In this document: one piece after another, positions 18,070-27,281 of the stretch
How positions within the stretch are numbered: the stretch's first letter is position 1
Layout of the letters: each line of letters starts with the position of its first letter
DNA from: an uncultured Porphyromonas sp.
GTDB lineage: Bacteria > Bacteroidota > Bacteroidia > Bacteroidales > Porphyromonadaceae
Length of the DNA stretch: 64,000 bases
Assembly (NCBI GenBank): GCA_934364985.1
Contig: CAKRMU010000001.1
Span: 1-64,000 of the forward strand
Direction of reading: 5' to 3'
Position numbers and translations under genes: made by a program
The notes under the pieces: model-generated
Told to the model about the DNA's origin: nothing
Database searches by the model: none
What the model saw: the letters and a program-made list of their open reading frames with translations, nothing else

Positions 18070-18621
18070 ATGAGAATTAATAAAGGTTACTTAGTCAAAG
18101 TCAAATATCAACTAAATGATGATGACGGCACACTAATAGAAAAAACTAAAAGTGGGGAACCATTAGAGTTTATATTCGGAATGGGACTCATGCTACCGGC
18201 TTTTGAGGCCGAACTTGTGGGGAAACAGGTCGGGGATCACTTTGATTTTACACTGACCCCAGATGAAGCCTATGGTCAGATAAATGAAGATTTGAAAATC
18301 GCTTTAGAAAAAGAAGCATTCTTTATTGATGGTACTTTTGATAGCGAGATTGTGTATGAAGGTGCAAGGGTACCAATGAATACTGCCGATGGTCAAGTCG
18401 TTGAGGGATTGGTTACAAAGATAACCGATGATAAGGTCTATATGGACTTTAATCATGATCTCGCAGGGATGACGCTCCATTTTCAAGGAAGCGTTGTAGA
18501 TATCCACGAACCAAGTAAAGAGGAATATGACCATTATTTTGGTCACAATTGTGGTGGCAGTTGTAACTGTGGTTGTGAAACGCATAATGAGCATGGCTCT
18601 TGTTGCGAATCTTGTAAGTAA
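18070..18621 (+). CDS. SlyD-like FKBP peptidyl-prolyl isomerase
   Basis: This 183-residue protein has a split FKBP fold (VKVKYQLNDDDGTLIEKT, GMGLMLPAFEAELVG) with an inserted IF chaperone domain in the middle (about 75-130). It has a Cys/His-rich tail, HYFGHNCGGSCNCGCETHN and more Cys after it, able to bind nickel or zinc as in SlyD. It acts as a cytosolic folding helper and metal reservoir. The start at ATG 18070 is favoured over a TTG at 18031 because MRINKGYLVKV is the normal N-terminus. Confidence 0.9.
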   Translation: MRINKGYLVKVKYQLNDDDGTLIEKTKSGEPLEFIFGMGLMLPAFEAELVGKQVGDHFDFTLTPDEAYGQINEDLKIALEKEAFFIDGTFDSEIVYEGARVPMNTADGQVVEGLVTKITDDKVYMDFNHDLAGMTLHFQGSVVDIHEPSKEEYDHYFGHNCGGSCNCGCETHNEHGSCCESCK

Positions 18622-18708
18622 GATGATTTCAAATACTTTTCAATAATCATTTTTTCAAACATACTAATAATAGACTTGGATATTTACAATACAAAACTTA
18701 TAACTAAT

Positions 18709-21700
18709 ATGAAGTGTATGACAAAAACTTGGCTGGCATGCATTATAGCTATAGTTTTCTGTAGCTTTGCTCACGCATCTGACGAACCTTTATGGATGCG
18801 TTATCCTGCTATTTCTCCTGATGGTAACGAAATAGCATTTTCCTATAAAGGCGACATTTACAAAGTGTCTTCACATGGTGGTATAGCAACTCGCCTTACT
18901 ACAAATGATGCTTTTGACTCAATGCCAATATGGAGCCCTGATGGAACCAAAATTGCATTCATTAGCGATCGTAACTATGGTAGTATTGATATATATATCA
19001 TGAGTGCAAAGGGGGGGAGTGCGACAAGAGTTACTTCTCACTCAACGAATGAAACGCCTCTTGCATTTTCACCTGACGGCAAGTATATTTATTATACAGC
19101 TCACATACAGGATCCTGCATCAAGTGCATTATTCCCAACAGCTCGTCTCAATGAGGTATATCGTGTTCCTGTTACTGGGGGGCGTACTACACTTGAAATA
19201 CCTACACCTGTTGCAATGGGAAATATTAGTAGCGATGGTAGATATCTAATTTACGAAGACATCAAAGGTTTTGAAAATGCTTGGAGAAAGCACCATACCT
19301 CATCGGTGACAAAAGATATCATGCTTTATGATTTCCAAAACAAAATGTACACCCCACTTGCTACTTGGAAAGGAGAAGATCGCAATCCCTCTTTTGCTCC
19401 AAATGGGAATTATTTTTACTTCCTTAGCGAACGAGCTGGGACAATGAATGTCTTTAAGCAATTGCTTAATGAAAATGATGATAAAGCCGCTATCCAGGTG
19501 ACCTCGTTTGAAACACATCCAGTTAGGTTCCTCACAATTGCCAATAATGGGTTATTGTGTTTTGGATATGATGGGGCTATTTATACCATGAATGAAAGCG
19601 AAACACCGACTAAAGTTAATATCAGTATTGTTAATGACCTTGAAAGTAAATCATTAGAGAAAGCTATCTATACAGGTGGCATTACTTCTTCATCCGTTTC
19701 ACCTGATGGTAAAATGGTGGCATATATAATTCGTGGTGAAGTGTTTGTGACAAGTGCTGATTATGGCACTACAAAACGTATTACGAATACGCCAGAAATG
19801 GAGCGTGGCATATCTTTTGGTAAGGATAATAGGAGCCTTGTATATGAGTCACAAAGAGATGGTAAAAGTGACTTATATATAGCTAAGATGGGTAGGAGTG
19901 ACGATCCTAATATGGCTAATGCGACGTTGATTACAGAGGAAAAGCTTATCCCTGGAGACGATTCAGAAAAAATGTATCCAGATTTCTCTCCAAATGGAAA
20001 GTACATAGCTTATGTTAAGGATAGAAAGAAAATCGCCATATACGACACGGAGAATCATACAACCAAAGAGGTATATGATGGTAGGTTTACTACAGAAAAA
20101 ACAGGGGGAATGGCATTTGAGTGGTCACCAGATAGTAAATGGTTAGCTTTGGAGATGGTTGATAATCATCACGAGCCATTCTCTGATATTATCTTGATGA
20201 ATGTTGCCACAGGCGAGATGACCAATATCACCAAGAGTGGTTATTTTGACTTCGGTCCTCGTTTTGTTATGGATGGCAATGCTATTATCTATACTTCCGA
20301 AAGATTTGGTATGCGTAACCATGCAAGTTGGGGTTCCATGAATGACGTTATGATCGTTTTCCTCAACAGAGAAGCTTACGATAAATACCGTCTTAGCGAG
20401 GAAGATTATGAGCTAATGACCGAACAGGAGAACAAAAATAAAGACAAAGAGGTCAGCGACAAGAATAAGAAAGATGCTAAGAGCAGAGAGCAGACTAAAG
20501 ATAAAGATATCTTAGTCGAACTTGATAATATTGAAGATCGTATTGTTAGGCTCACACCTACTTCAAGCAACCTCGGTGATGCTTATATTACCAAAGATGG
20601 CAAGAAGTTATATTACATGGCAGCTTTTGAGGGTGGTTATGATCTTTGGGTCAAAGACCTCAGAAAAGGTGATACCAAGCTACTTAAGAAATTAGATGGA
20701 TCTTACGTATCATTCCAACCAGATGCTGACGAAAAGCAATTATTCTTCCTTAGTTCAAGTAGTATCCAAAAGATGAATTTAGGGAGTGAAAAGCTTGAGT
20801 CTGTACGTTTCAGAGCTCCAATAGAGCTTGACCTTGTAGCCGAACGCACGTATATGTTTGACTTCGTAAAAAATGAAGAAGCTGAGCGTTTTTACGATCC
20901 GAATATGCATGGTGTTGACTGGGAGTTTATGACAGAAGAATACCGTAAGTTCTTACCTCATATCAATAATAATTACGATTACTCAGAAATGCTATCTGAA
21001 TTATTGGGTGAGCTAAATGTATCCCATACTGGGAGCGGTTATTCAAACGCAAATGCAGTAGATAGGATAGCAGAAACAGGATTACTATTCGATATGTATG
21101 AAGCTTATGATAAAGGCTTAAAGATCGATGAGGTAGTTGCTGGTGGTCCCTTTGACACACACTTAAGTAAAGTGAAAGCAGGTGACTATCTAACAAAGAT
21201 TAATGGCGTAGATATTAAAAAGGATACAGATTACTTCCCTCTATTGGCAGGTAAGAGTGGGGAGAACGTTCTCTTTACATTCTATTCATCATCTACTGGT
21301 GAGACTTTTGAAGAAGTGATTAAGCCTATCTCTGCTGGCAAACTGAATAAACTGCTCTATGATCGCTGGGTAAAGCAAAGAGCAGCAGAGGTAGATCGCC
21401 TATCTAATGGCAAACTCGGCTATGTGCACATTTCATCAATGGATGATGATAGCTTCCGAACCCTTTTCTCTGACGCTATGGGTAAGTACTATCAGCGAAA
21501 AGGATTAGTTGTAGATATACGATATAATGGTGGTGGACGACTACACGAGGATTTGGAGGTCTTCCTTTCAGGAACAAAATACCTTACACAAGAAATTAAA
21601 GGCGAATACTATTGTGATATGCCAAGTAAGCGCTGGACAAAGCCATCAGTGATGGTGATGTGTGAGGCTGATTACTCCAATGCTCACGGTTCGCCTTGGG

Positions 21701-21954
21701 TATACAAACACATGGGCATAGGTAAACTTGTAGGTATGCCAGTGCCAGGTACAATGACAAGCGTTAATTGGGTAACATTGCAAGACCCATCGCTTTATTT
21801 TGGTATTCCAGCAGTAGGGTATAAAACCGATGAAGGTTACTATCTGGAAAACTATCAACTTGAGCCAGACGTCAAGGTTGCTTTGGATTTCAATGAAGCC
21901 CTAAATGGAAATGACACTCAGATAAAAGCTGCAACTGAAGTACTGATGAAGTAA
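18709..21954 (+). CDS. tricorn-type S41 protease with beta-propeller domains
   Basis: The product is large, about 1081 residues, with a signal peptide (hydrophobic run to AHA-SDE), so it is exported. Residues about 25-580 form WD/TolB-like propeller blades (repeated SPDGxxIAF and SxDGKYxxY motifs). A charged linker rich in Lys, Asp and Glu follows. Next come the tricorn C1 region, which contains LNVSHTG with the Ser-His pair, a PDZ domain (about 800-880, VKAGDYLTKINGVDI), and the C2/S41 fold with CEADYSNAHG carrying the likely nucleophile Ser. It probably degrades peptides in the periplasm of this amino-acid-fermenting organism. ATG 18709 is chosen because the signal peptide starts there. Confidence 0.88.
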   Translation: MKCMTKTWLACIIAIVFCSFAHASDEPLWMRYPAISPDGNEIAFSYKGDIYKVSSHGGIATRLTTNDAFDSMPIWSPDGTKIAFISDRNYGSIDIYIMSAKGGSATRVTSHSTNETPLAFSPDGKYIYYTAHIQDPASSALFPTARLNEVYRVPVTGGRTTLEIPTPVAMGNISSDGRYLIYEDIKGFENAWRKHHTSSVTKDIMLYDFQNKMYTPLATWKGEDRNPSFAPNGNYFYFLSERAGTMNVFKQLLNENDDKAAIQVTSFETHPVRFLTIANNGLLCFGYDGAIYTMNESETPTKVNISIVNDLESKSLEKAIYTGGITSSSVSPDGKMVAYIIRGEVFVTSADYGTTKRITNTPEMERGISFGKDNRSLVYESQRDGKSDLYIAKMGRSDDPNMANATLITEEKLIPGDDSEKMYPDFSPNGKYIAYVKDRKKIAIYDTENHTTKEVYDGRFTTEKTGGMAFEWSPDSKWLALEMVDNHHEPFSDIILMNVATGEMTNITKSGYFDFGPRFVMDGNAIIYTSERFGMRNHASWGSMNDVMIVFLNREAYDKYRLSEEDYELMTEQENKNKDKEVSDKNKKDAKSREQTKDKDILVELDNIEDRIVRLTPTSSNLGDAYITKDGKKLYYMAAFEGGYDLWVKDLRKGDTKLLKKLDGSYVSFQPDADEKQLFFLSSSSIQKMNLGSEKLESVRFRAPIELDLVAERTYMFDFVKNEEAERFYDPNMHGVDWEFMTEEYRKFLPHINNNYDYSEMLSELLGELNVSHTGSGYSNANAVDRIAETGLLFDMYEAYDKGLKIDEVVAGGPFDTHLSKVKAGDYLTKINGVDIKKDTDYFPLLAGKSGENVLFTFYSSSTGETFEEVIKPISAGKLNKLLYDRWVKQRAAEVDRLSNGKLGYVHISSMDDDSFRTLFSDAMGKYYQRKGLVVDIRYNGGGRLHEDLEVFLSGTKYLTQEIKGEYYCDMPSKRWTKPSVMVMCEADYSNAHGSPWVYKHMGIGKLVGMPVPGTMTSVNWVTLQDPSLYFGIPAVGYKTDEGYYLENYQLEPDVKVALDFNEALNGNDTQIKAATEVLMK

Positions 21955-21978
21955 TAGTTTTGACTTCTTCAATTATAT

Positions 21979-22013
21979 GGTAGGTTTGGCTATTAACCAT
22001 AGTCAGACCTGCC
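21979..22013. other. hairpin between tricorn and rpoD genes
   Basis: GGTAGGTTTGGCTAT pairs with ATAGTCAGACCTGCC at 12 of 15 positions, with the rest G-U wobbles possible, and a 5-base loop. It has no T-run, so it is a stem-loop at the 3' end of the tricorn transcript rather than a clear terminator. Confidence 0.45.
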
Positions 22014-22056
22014 AAAACATTAAATACAGGTAGCTTGTTATAAAAATGAAGCTTTC

Positions 22057-22086
22057 TTGTATTCAAGAGAAAATTCAGTAACTTTG
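22057..22086 (+). promoter_or_regulatory. rpoD promoter
   Basis: A -33 TTG (22057-22059) and a -7 TAACTTTG (22079-22086) are separated by 19 bases, the classic Bacteroidota arrangement. They lie about 40 bases before the rpoD ATG. Confidence 0.8.
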
Positions 22087-22124
22087 CCAACTTTAAGAGG
22101 AATTATTCAGGCTAAGATTAGCGT

Positions 22125-22997
22125 ATGAGACAATTAAAGATAGAGAAATCTATTACCAGCAGGGATGATGCTGTGATGAATCGCTATATGAAAGAAGTAG
22201 CGAAAGAGGAGATGATTACACCTGAGCAAGAGGCTGAATTAGCTATGCAGATTCAGAGAAATGATGAAAACTCTGAGGCTGCAGTTGACAAATTGGTTCG
22301 TGCAAATCTTCGATTCGTTATCAGCGTTGCCAAGCAATACCAAGACTTAGGATTACCTTTAATTGATTTAATTAACGAGGGAAACTTAGGTATGATACGT
22401 GCTGCTCAAGGCTTTGATGGCTCAAGAGGTTTTAAGTTTATCACTTATGCAGTATGGTGGATACGCCAAAGTATTCTCAAGGCTTTGGGAGATCAAGGGC
22501 GTATCGTAAGATTGCCACAGAACCAGGTGGGAAATGTTACAAAGCTTAAAGCAGCAAGGGATCGCTTTGAGCAGCTTAATCAGCGCTTACCATCTCCAGA
22601 AGAACTCGCTGACGAACTTGATATGGAGGTCGAAAAAGTAATAGATATCATACAGATTGACAAAGGGGAAGTCTCGGTAGATAAAACTTTTGATGATGGG
22701 GAGAGTAATACCCTCCTTGATGTATTACAAGATGAAGACGCTAAGGAAGTAGATGGTGGCTTGATTGACGAAAGCCTTGCTAATGAAATCCGTGTAGCGA
22801 TGCAATGTCTCTCAGAGCGTGAGCAGTTTGTCCTTATTCACACTTACGGATTAGGTGGAGAGCAGGAGATGAGCCTCGATGAGATTGGTGCAGCAATAGG
22901 ATTGAGCCGTGAACGCGTGAGGCAAATTCGAGAAAAGGCTATTCGCTCACTAAAAAAGAATGCGGACGAAACACAATTGCGGAGCTACTTAGGCTAA
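22125..22997 (+). CDS. rpoD: primary RNA polymerase sigma factor (sigma-70)
   Basis: The protein has 290 residues: the short Bacteroidota primary sigma factor, which lacks the long region 1.1 of the Proteobacterial protein. Region 1.2 (VMNRYMKEVAKEEMITPEQE) is followed by region 2 with the core and -10/-7 recognition helix (LINEGNLGMIRAAQGFD, ITYAVWWIRQSI), region 3 (LPSPEELADELD) and region 4.2 (IGLSRERVRQIREKAI, the -33 reader). It would recognise the TTG-19-TAnnTTTG promoters seen here, including its own. A terminator lies just after the stop codon. Confidence 0.96.
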   Translation: MRQLKIEKSITSRDDAVMNRYMKEVAKEEMITPEQEAELAMQIQRNDENSEAAVDKLVRANLRFVISVAKQYQDLGLPLIDLINEGNLGMIRAAQGFDGSRGFKFITYAVWWIRQSILKALGDQGRIVRLPQNQVGNVTKLKAARDRFEQLNQRLPSPEELADELDMEVEKVIDIIQIDKGEVSVDKTFDDGESNTLLDVLQDEDAKEVDGGLIDESLANEIRVAMQCLSEREQFVLIHTYGLGGEQEMSLDEIGAAIGLSRERVRQIREKAIRSLKKNADETQLRSYLG

Positions 22998-23017
22998 GCG
23001 TCCTTTAATCCTCAAAG

Positions 23018-23061
23018 TAAAAAGTGCGGACTTAAAATGTTATTAAGTCTGCACTTTTTTT
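23018..23061 (+). terminator. intrinsic terminator of rpoD
   Basis: AAAAAGTGCGGACTTAA pairs with TTAAGTCTGCACTTTTT with one mismatch and a short loop, followed by a T-run. It ends 64 bases after the rpoD stop. Confidence 0.9.
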
Positions 23062-23081
23062 ATTCACTATTTTTCTTTCTT

Positions 23082-23159
23082 TATCTTTGACAAAAAATGT
23101 ACTACACCAAAAGTGTAAGTGCCAGTAGGCTTCCTTGTGATCATGTCTACTTATCTTTG
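23082..23159 (+). promoter_or_regulatory. two orphan -7-like boxes on the plus strand
   Basis: TATCTTTG occurs exactly at 23082-23089 and 23152-23159, between the rpoD terminator and the converging end of the minus-strand gene. No plus-strand gene follows for several kilobases, and no -33 TTG is at 19-20 bases. They may be chance matches or start a short or antisense RNA. Confidence 0.3.
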
Positions 23160-23192
23160 CTCCCCAAAAGTGCAAAAGAATCCAATAGGATT

Positions 23193-25148
23193 TTAGCCAA
23201 AATAAGGCTCAATAGATAATGTTACAAATGAGTAGGTTGGTTGACCAGTAACCCTGTCTTTATGGCGTTGTTGAAATCCTCTAACGATAATTGTATCACC
23301 TACCTCCAAAGTAACAGGCGAGACTGAATGGTTAACGGTACTTGGGACACCCTTCTCTGTTCGAAGAAGGTAGCTGTCATTACGTACAGCCTCAACGACA
23401 GCTTTGATTGTATCAAAAGTCATAATAGCCTCCTCTGGGTCAACACGCCTTACATGGTAGATATATTCTCTTGGAGGAGTAGGGGGCTGATTCTTGCGTT
23501 GCTGATTCTCAATTAAGTAGATAAATTTAATAAACTCTCCCTGTACAAATTCGTTTGGATCGCTAGGTAAATAATGGTGCCGGCTGTTGTTATCCATCAC
23601 ATGATATGCATGCATTACTTCGCTATAACCATTGATGATACCCATCTTAACGGGGAACACCTCGTATGGATCAATATTCTCCAAATGCGTAAGTTGTACC
23701 ACCTTAGTATGTTTCCGATAACGTTCGTATATCTTAACTTCGTATGTCAAACCTCGATTATCACCAGGTAAAATACCTGCTTCTTTAGGAGTGACAAGAG
23801 CAGTTTTACCCTCTGGGGTAATGAGTTTAAGCATTGGTACTACCTGATTATTCTCGTCTTTTAGACGCATTGCCATAACATCATATACCATCATTATCGT
23901 TGTGGGAAGAGAACGATAAATATGTGCCAATGCGGCTCTGTCATTTTGGTAATAGAAGTCTTTATTCTCCCTATCTATTACTGTTCCCGCAGGTATCTTC
24001 TCCATTAAAGAATCAAAGCCATTGGGTAAGGGACGTGACTTTTCAAGACATATCTGTGATACGAAAGTAAGTTCGCGTAGAGCGTTTGAGTACCATTGTC
24101 GTTCAATAAGAAGCTTTGCTAATTCGGTTCTGGCCTTACTTAGATATTCCAAATAATCGTTATTTTCCTCCCTAAGTGCCATACAGAGAGCTCCTAATTG
24201 TATCTCTTTATTATCAACCAAATAAGCGTATTCAGCCCATGCCATAGGTGCCTCTATATCCATTAAAAGGGATTCGTAGTTCTCGATGGCTTGCTCTTTT
24301 TCTCCACTCATTACCATTGCCCTTGCTCGCGACAACTGCAAAAGTTCGTCATCAGGATAATGATTGGAGACCTCATTCATCAAAATAAGAGTCGCTTCGG
24401 ATAGTGAAGTGTCACCATTTGTTACGGCTTCTGTCGTCATTTCAAATAGCACTAATTCAGCAAGAGAATGACCACCACTACATGTCCCTCCTTTACCTCG
24501 TTCCCAGTCGTAAGAGGATAAAGAGCTAATGCCCCATGCCTCTACAAATTTATTGAAAAGCATATTATGAGCATAGAAATGCTTTACTTTTAATGCAAGT
24601 TTAAGGAATGCAGAGTGAATTTTTGAGGGCCTTGGATTGCTTAATGATAAATATAACTGGAGAATATCATTGACTTCCTCAAAAGGAATGTGTTGATAAT
24701 AGCAATGTAGATAGCTCAATAACACTTGTGCGTAATCCTCGTGTAGTACACTATTAGGAAGCGAATTATTGTTACCTAACCACCCCATAACTTGTGTGTA
24801 TATCTCTTTTATTTTAATTCGATTTTTACACTTTAGGATTTCTCGTGATAGCTCAGATAACTCGTTGAAGTGAGGTATCACGGATTTCTGAAGTTCGGCA
24901 AGAGTATCCATAGCTACATTAGAAGTTGCACCCATATAACCTACTATTTCTTCCATTTCGTGGATTAATGGTGTTGCAGAGTTAATATTATCCTCTTCAA
25001 TATTTTGGGTAGCAATATCTTTTAACACCCAAAATAGAGCCGATGACGACCACTGATCTTGGGTCTTTGAATAATCATCACGGGCCTGAATCAATGCTTC
25101 TTTAAGGCGACCTTCTTGCCGAAGTGCCATAACCTCTTTGAATCCCAT
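23193..25148 (-). CDS. large TPR-like protein with C-terminal beta-rich domains
   Basis: This 651-residue cytosolic protein has no signal peptide. The N-terminal two thirds are helical with TPR-like repeats; it starts GFKEVMALRQEGRLKEALIQ, and other units are DTSLSEATLILMNEVSNHYPDDE and GEKEQAIENYESLL. From about residue 430 the sequence turns beta-rich and basic, with two segments that resemble OB-fold S1/cold-shock-type domains: TYEVKIYERYRKHTKVVQL, and VTLEVGDTIIVRGFQQRHKDR near the end. From memory this layout is like DUF7017 and the S1/CSD-like domains described around TOTE conflict systems; I cannot verify that. No other conflict-system gene is adjacent; its neighbours are housekeeping genes. 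A role in RNA or ribosome binding is a guess. Confidence 0.6.
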   Translation of the reverse strand: MGFKEVMALRQEGRLKEALIQARDDYSKTQDQWSSSALFWVLKDIATQNIEEDNINSATPLIHEMEEIVGYMGATSNVAMDTLAELQKSVIPHFNELSELSREILKCKNRIKIKEIYTQVMGWLGNNNSLPNSVLHEDYAQVLLSYLHCYYQHIPFEEVNDILQLYLSLSNPRPSKIHSAFLKLALKVKHFYAHNMLFNKFVEAWGISSLSSYDWERGKGGTCSGGHSLAELVLFEMTTEAVTNGDTSLSEATLILMNEVSNHYPDDELLQLSRARAMVMSGEKEQAIENYESLLMDIEAPMAWAEYAYLVDNKEIQLGALCMALREENNDYLEYLSKARTELAKLLIERQWYSNALRELTFVSQICLEKSRPLPNGFDSLMEKIPAGTVIDRENKDFYYQNDRAALAHIYRSLPTTIMMVYDVMAMRLKDENNQVVPMLKLITPEGKTALVTPKEAGILPGDNRGLTYEVKIYERYRKHTKVVQLTHLENIDPYEVFPVKMGIINGYSEVMHAYHVMDNNSRHHYLPSDPNEFVQGEFIKFIYLIENQQRKNQPPTPPREYIYHVRRVDPEEAIMTFDTIKAVVEAVRNDSYLLRTEKGVPSTVNHSVSPVTLEVGDTIIVRGFQQRHKDRVTGQPTYSFVTLSIEPYFG

Positions 25149-25391
25149 AATCTATGTATGTTTGTCTTTATGTTATTAAATGTGTCTTTTGCCCTTGTAT
25201 ATGTTTGATACAAGGTCTGTGATAATAGTACTCTTTCACCTGTTATAGGATGTTCTAAGTATTATAACGAGTGCTTTTTCAGCTTTTCACAAAGCCTTTT
25301 TTATTTTCAAAATATTACGTGATAGAGCAAAAGGATCTATTACACTTATCGCATGCTCAAGTATCCTATTGCTCTAGCTTATTACTTGTGA

Positions 25392-25877
25392 TCAAAATGG
25401 GAGGTCATCGCCATCGTCGTTTTGGGGACCTTTTTGTGGTCCAAATTGGACATTAGTATTAGGTAAATTGCCATTACCACCTTGTTGTGGAAAACCAGCA
25501 CCATAACCTTGTTGGGGTTGTTGAAAACCCTGATTTGGCATACCTGGATAATAACCAGGAGCTTGCTGATTATTTCCCACCCTCATAACATTGCGAGCCT
25601 CTGCCGATGTGTACCAACGCTCTTGGTACTCTCTGCTAGACAATTCAAATGTGACAGTGACATCTTCGCCAAGTTGTAGATTAGCGGCTTTGATTCTGTC
25701 TTCACCCCATATTGAGAAGCAGACTTGCCTTGGGTATTGAGCGTATGTTTCGATAACAAACTCTTGTCTGTACCATTTTTCGCCTGGGTTATTTCTTTTG
25801 TCGCCACTGATTACATCCAATATCTTTATTACCTTTCCTGTAAGGGTGTTTTGGCTGTCATTCATTCCGTTATTCAT
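25392..25877 (-). CDS. DUF3127 SSB-like protein with acidic tip
   Basis: The protein has 161 residues. The N-terminal part (about 10-105) is a DUF3127 OB-fold related to single-strand DNA-binding proteins: LTGKVIKILDV, WYRQEFVIET, and ITVTFELSS-like strands with EWYTS-type aromatic residues. The middle is a low-complexity Gln/Gly/Pro/Asn linker. The C-terminus ends DDGDDLPF, closely resembling the acidic SSB tip DDDIPF that recruits DNA-repair and replication proteins. It is therefore probably a second, SSB-like DNA-binding protein. It is not the primary SSB, because the canonical SSB core motifs are absent. The next minus-strand gene upstream is trpS, 52 bases away. Confidence 0.8.
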   Translation of the reverse strand: MNNGMNDSQNTLTGKVIKILDVISGDKRNNPGEKWYRQEFVIETYAQYPRQVCFSIWGEDRIKAANLQLGEDVTVTFELSSREYQERWYTSAEARNVMRVGNNQQAPGYYPGMPNQGFQQPQQGYGAGFPQQGGNGNLPNTNVQFGPQKGPQNDDGDDLPF

Positions 25878-25929
25878 CTCTCCAATATTTACTATTATTT
25901 AACTATCTTCAGTTTGATAATCTACCCAA

Positions 25930-26925
25930 TCATCTAATGGGTGGAAAACCTATTATTTCTCTGACTTTATCAACCGTTATCATTGCATGCTCTCGAGCTT
26001 TTTCGGCTCCCTCTTTTGCCACTGCCTCTAATAGGTTTTGGTCATTTCTAAGTTCAAGTATTCTCTCTCGTATAGGTGTACAAAAAGCATTGATATCCTC
26101 TGCCAATTGTTTTTTAAGTTCGCCATACTTGATAGTACAATTATTGTAGGCATCATCAAAATATCGATAAGTCTCATCTGTTGATACCACTTCCAAAAAA
26201 GTAAATAGGTTAGCTATTGGCTCAGGCTTCACGCTATTAGGCTCTGAAGGTCCCGCATCAGTTACTGCTTTCATCACCTTTTTCTTAATGGTTTTTTCGT
26301 CATCAATAAGATAGATCGCATTCCCTTCACTTTTGCCCATCTTTCCCGATCCGTCAAGACCGGGGATCTTTAATGCCTCCTTGCCAAAGCTAAAAGACTC
26401 TGGTTCTGGGAAAAAATCAATACCATAGATATTGTTGAACCGACGTGCAAATTTACGAGCCATCTCCATATTTTGCTCTTGATCCTTCCCGACAGGAACT
26501 TTCGTAGCTCTATGCATCAAAATATCAGCGGCCATCAAAGTGGGGTAAGTGAGCAATCCGGCATTGACATTATTGGGCTGTTTTCGAGCCTTCTCTTTGA
26601 ATGTAGTTGTACGCTCAAGCTCACCGAGATAAGCATTCATATTAAGGTACATATACAATTCTAGAACCTCTTTAACATCACTCTGTATATAAAGGGTTGC
26701 CTTGCTGGGATCCAAGCCACACGCAAGGTATTCAGCTAATATTGTATGGGTATTATTTAAAATATTATCGGGGTGAGGATGTGTCGTCAATGAGTGCCAA
26801 TCAGCAATGAAAAAGTAACATTGATACTCTTCTTGCATCTTCAAAAAGCTACGAACCGCTCCGAAGTAATTCCCTAAATGCAGATTCCCTGTCGGACGAA
26901 TCCCACTTAATACCGTTTCTTTCAT
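25930..26925 (-). CDS. trpS: tryptophanyl-tRNA synthetase
   Basis: This 331-residue class I synthetase has the HIGH-type signature GNLHLGNYFGAV and the KMSKS-type signature KMGKSEGN, with the anticodon-binding C-terminal helical part after it. The length is normal. The upstream gap of about 700 bases contains a good promoter at 27168-27197, which would give a long leader of roughly 230 bases; see the leader entry. Confidence 0.95.
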   Translation of the reverse strand: MKETVLSGIRPTGNLHLGNYFGAVRSFLKMQEEYQCYFFIADWHSLTTHPHPDNILNNTHTILAEYLACGLDPSKATLYIQSDVKEVLELYMYLNMNAYLGELERTTTFKEKARKQPNNVNAGLLTYPTLMAADILMHRATKVPVGKDQEQNMEMARKFARRFNNIYGIDFFPEPESFSFGKEALKIPGLDGSGKMGKSEGNAIYLIDDEKTIKKKVMKAVTDAGPSEPNSVKPEPIANLFTFLEVVSTDETYRYFDDAYNNCTIKYGELKKQLAEDINAFCTPIRERILELRNDQNLLEAVAKEGAEKAREHAMITVDKVREIIGFPPIR

Positions 26926-27161
26926 TATCTATTTCAAATATCAAATTGTGAAAGCTTGAATAACTATCTTATGCTCTCAACTATTCTATCAATAAAATAA
27001 AGGACCATTGAGAATGATATACATCTAACTAATTTGCTTTTCATCGTTGCTTCACTTAGCAAAATTGGGAAACAGTCTAAAGTTAATTGTGACCACAACG
27101 TAGCGAACACCAATGATACCTTAACCTAAGCACAGCAACCCACTACCATACAATAGCCTTA
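26926..27161 (-). promoter_or_regulatory. long 5' leader of trpS
   Basis: From the predicted start site near 27161 to the trpS ATG there are about 235 untranslated bases. A 26-codon reading frame is present (ATGAAAAGC... on the minus strand) but contains no tryptophan codon. No Trp-type attenuator hairpin with a T-run was found. It may be a regulatory leader or simply a long untranslated region. Confidence 0.35.
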
Positions 27162-27167
27162 ATAAAA

Positions 27168-27197
27168 CAAAGGTACAAAAATATATATATTAGGCAA
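27168..27197 (-). promoter_or_regulatory. trpS promoter
   Basis: On the minus strand a TTG (27197-27195) is followed after 19 bases by TACCTTTG (27175-27168), a full match to the Bacteroidota pattern. It drives transcription toward trpS. Confidence 0.7.
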
Positions 27198-27281
27198 CCC
27201 TATTTAGAGCTAAAGTTTAATCAAAACTTTGATACTCGCTATTCTGAACATATAATATATACTGATGCTAATACCAACAAG

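Noticed and set aside
18623..18655. Possible terminator after SlyD-like gene
   Set aside because: Only a 6-base ATGATT/AATCAT stem with a 17-base loop; too weak to call although a T-run follows.
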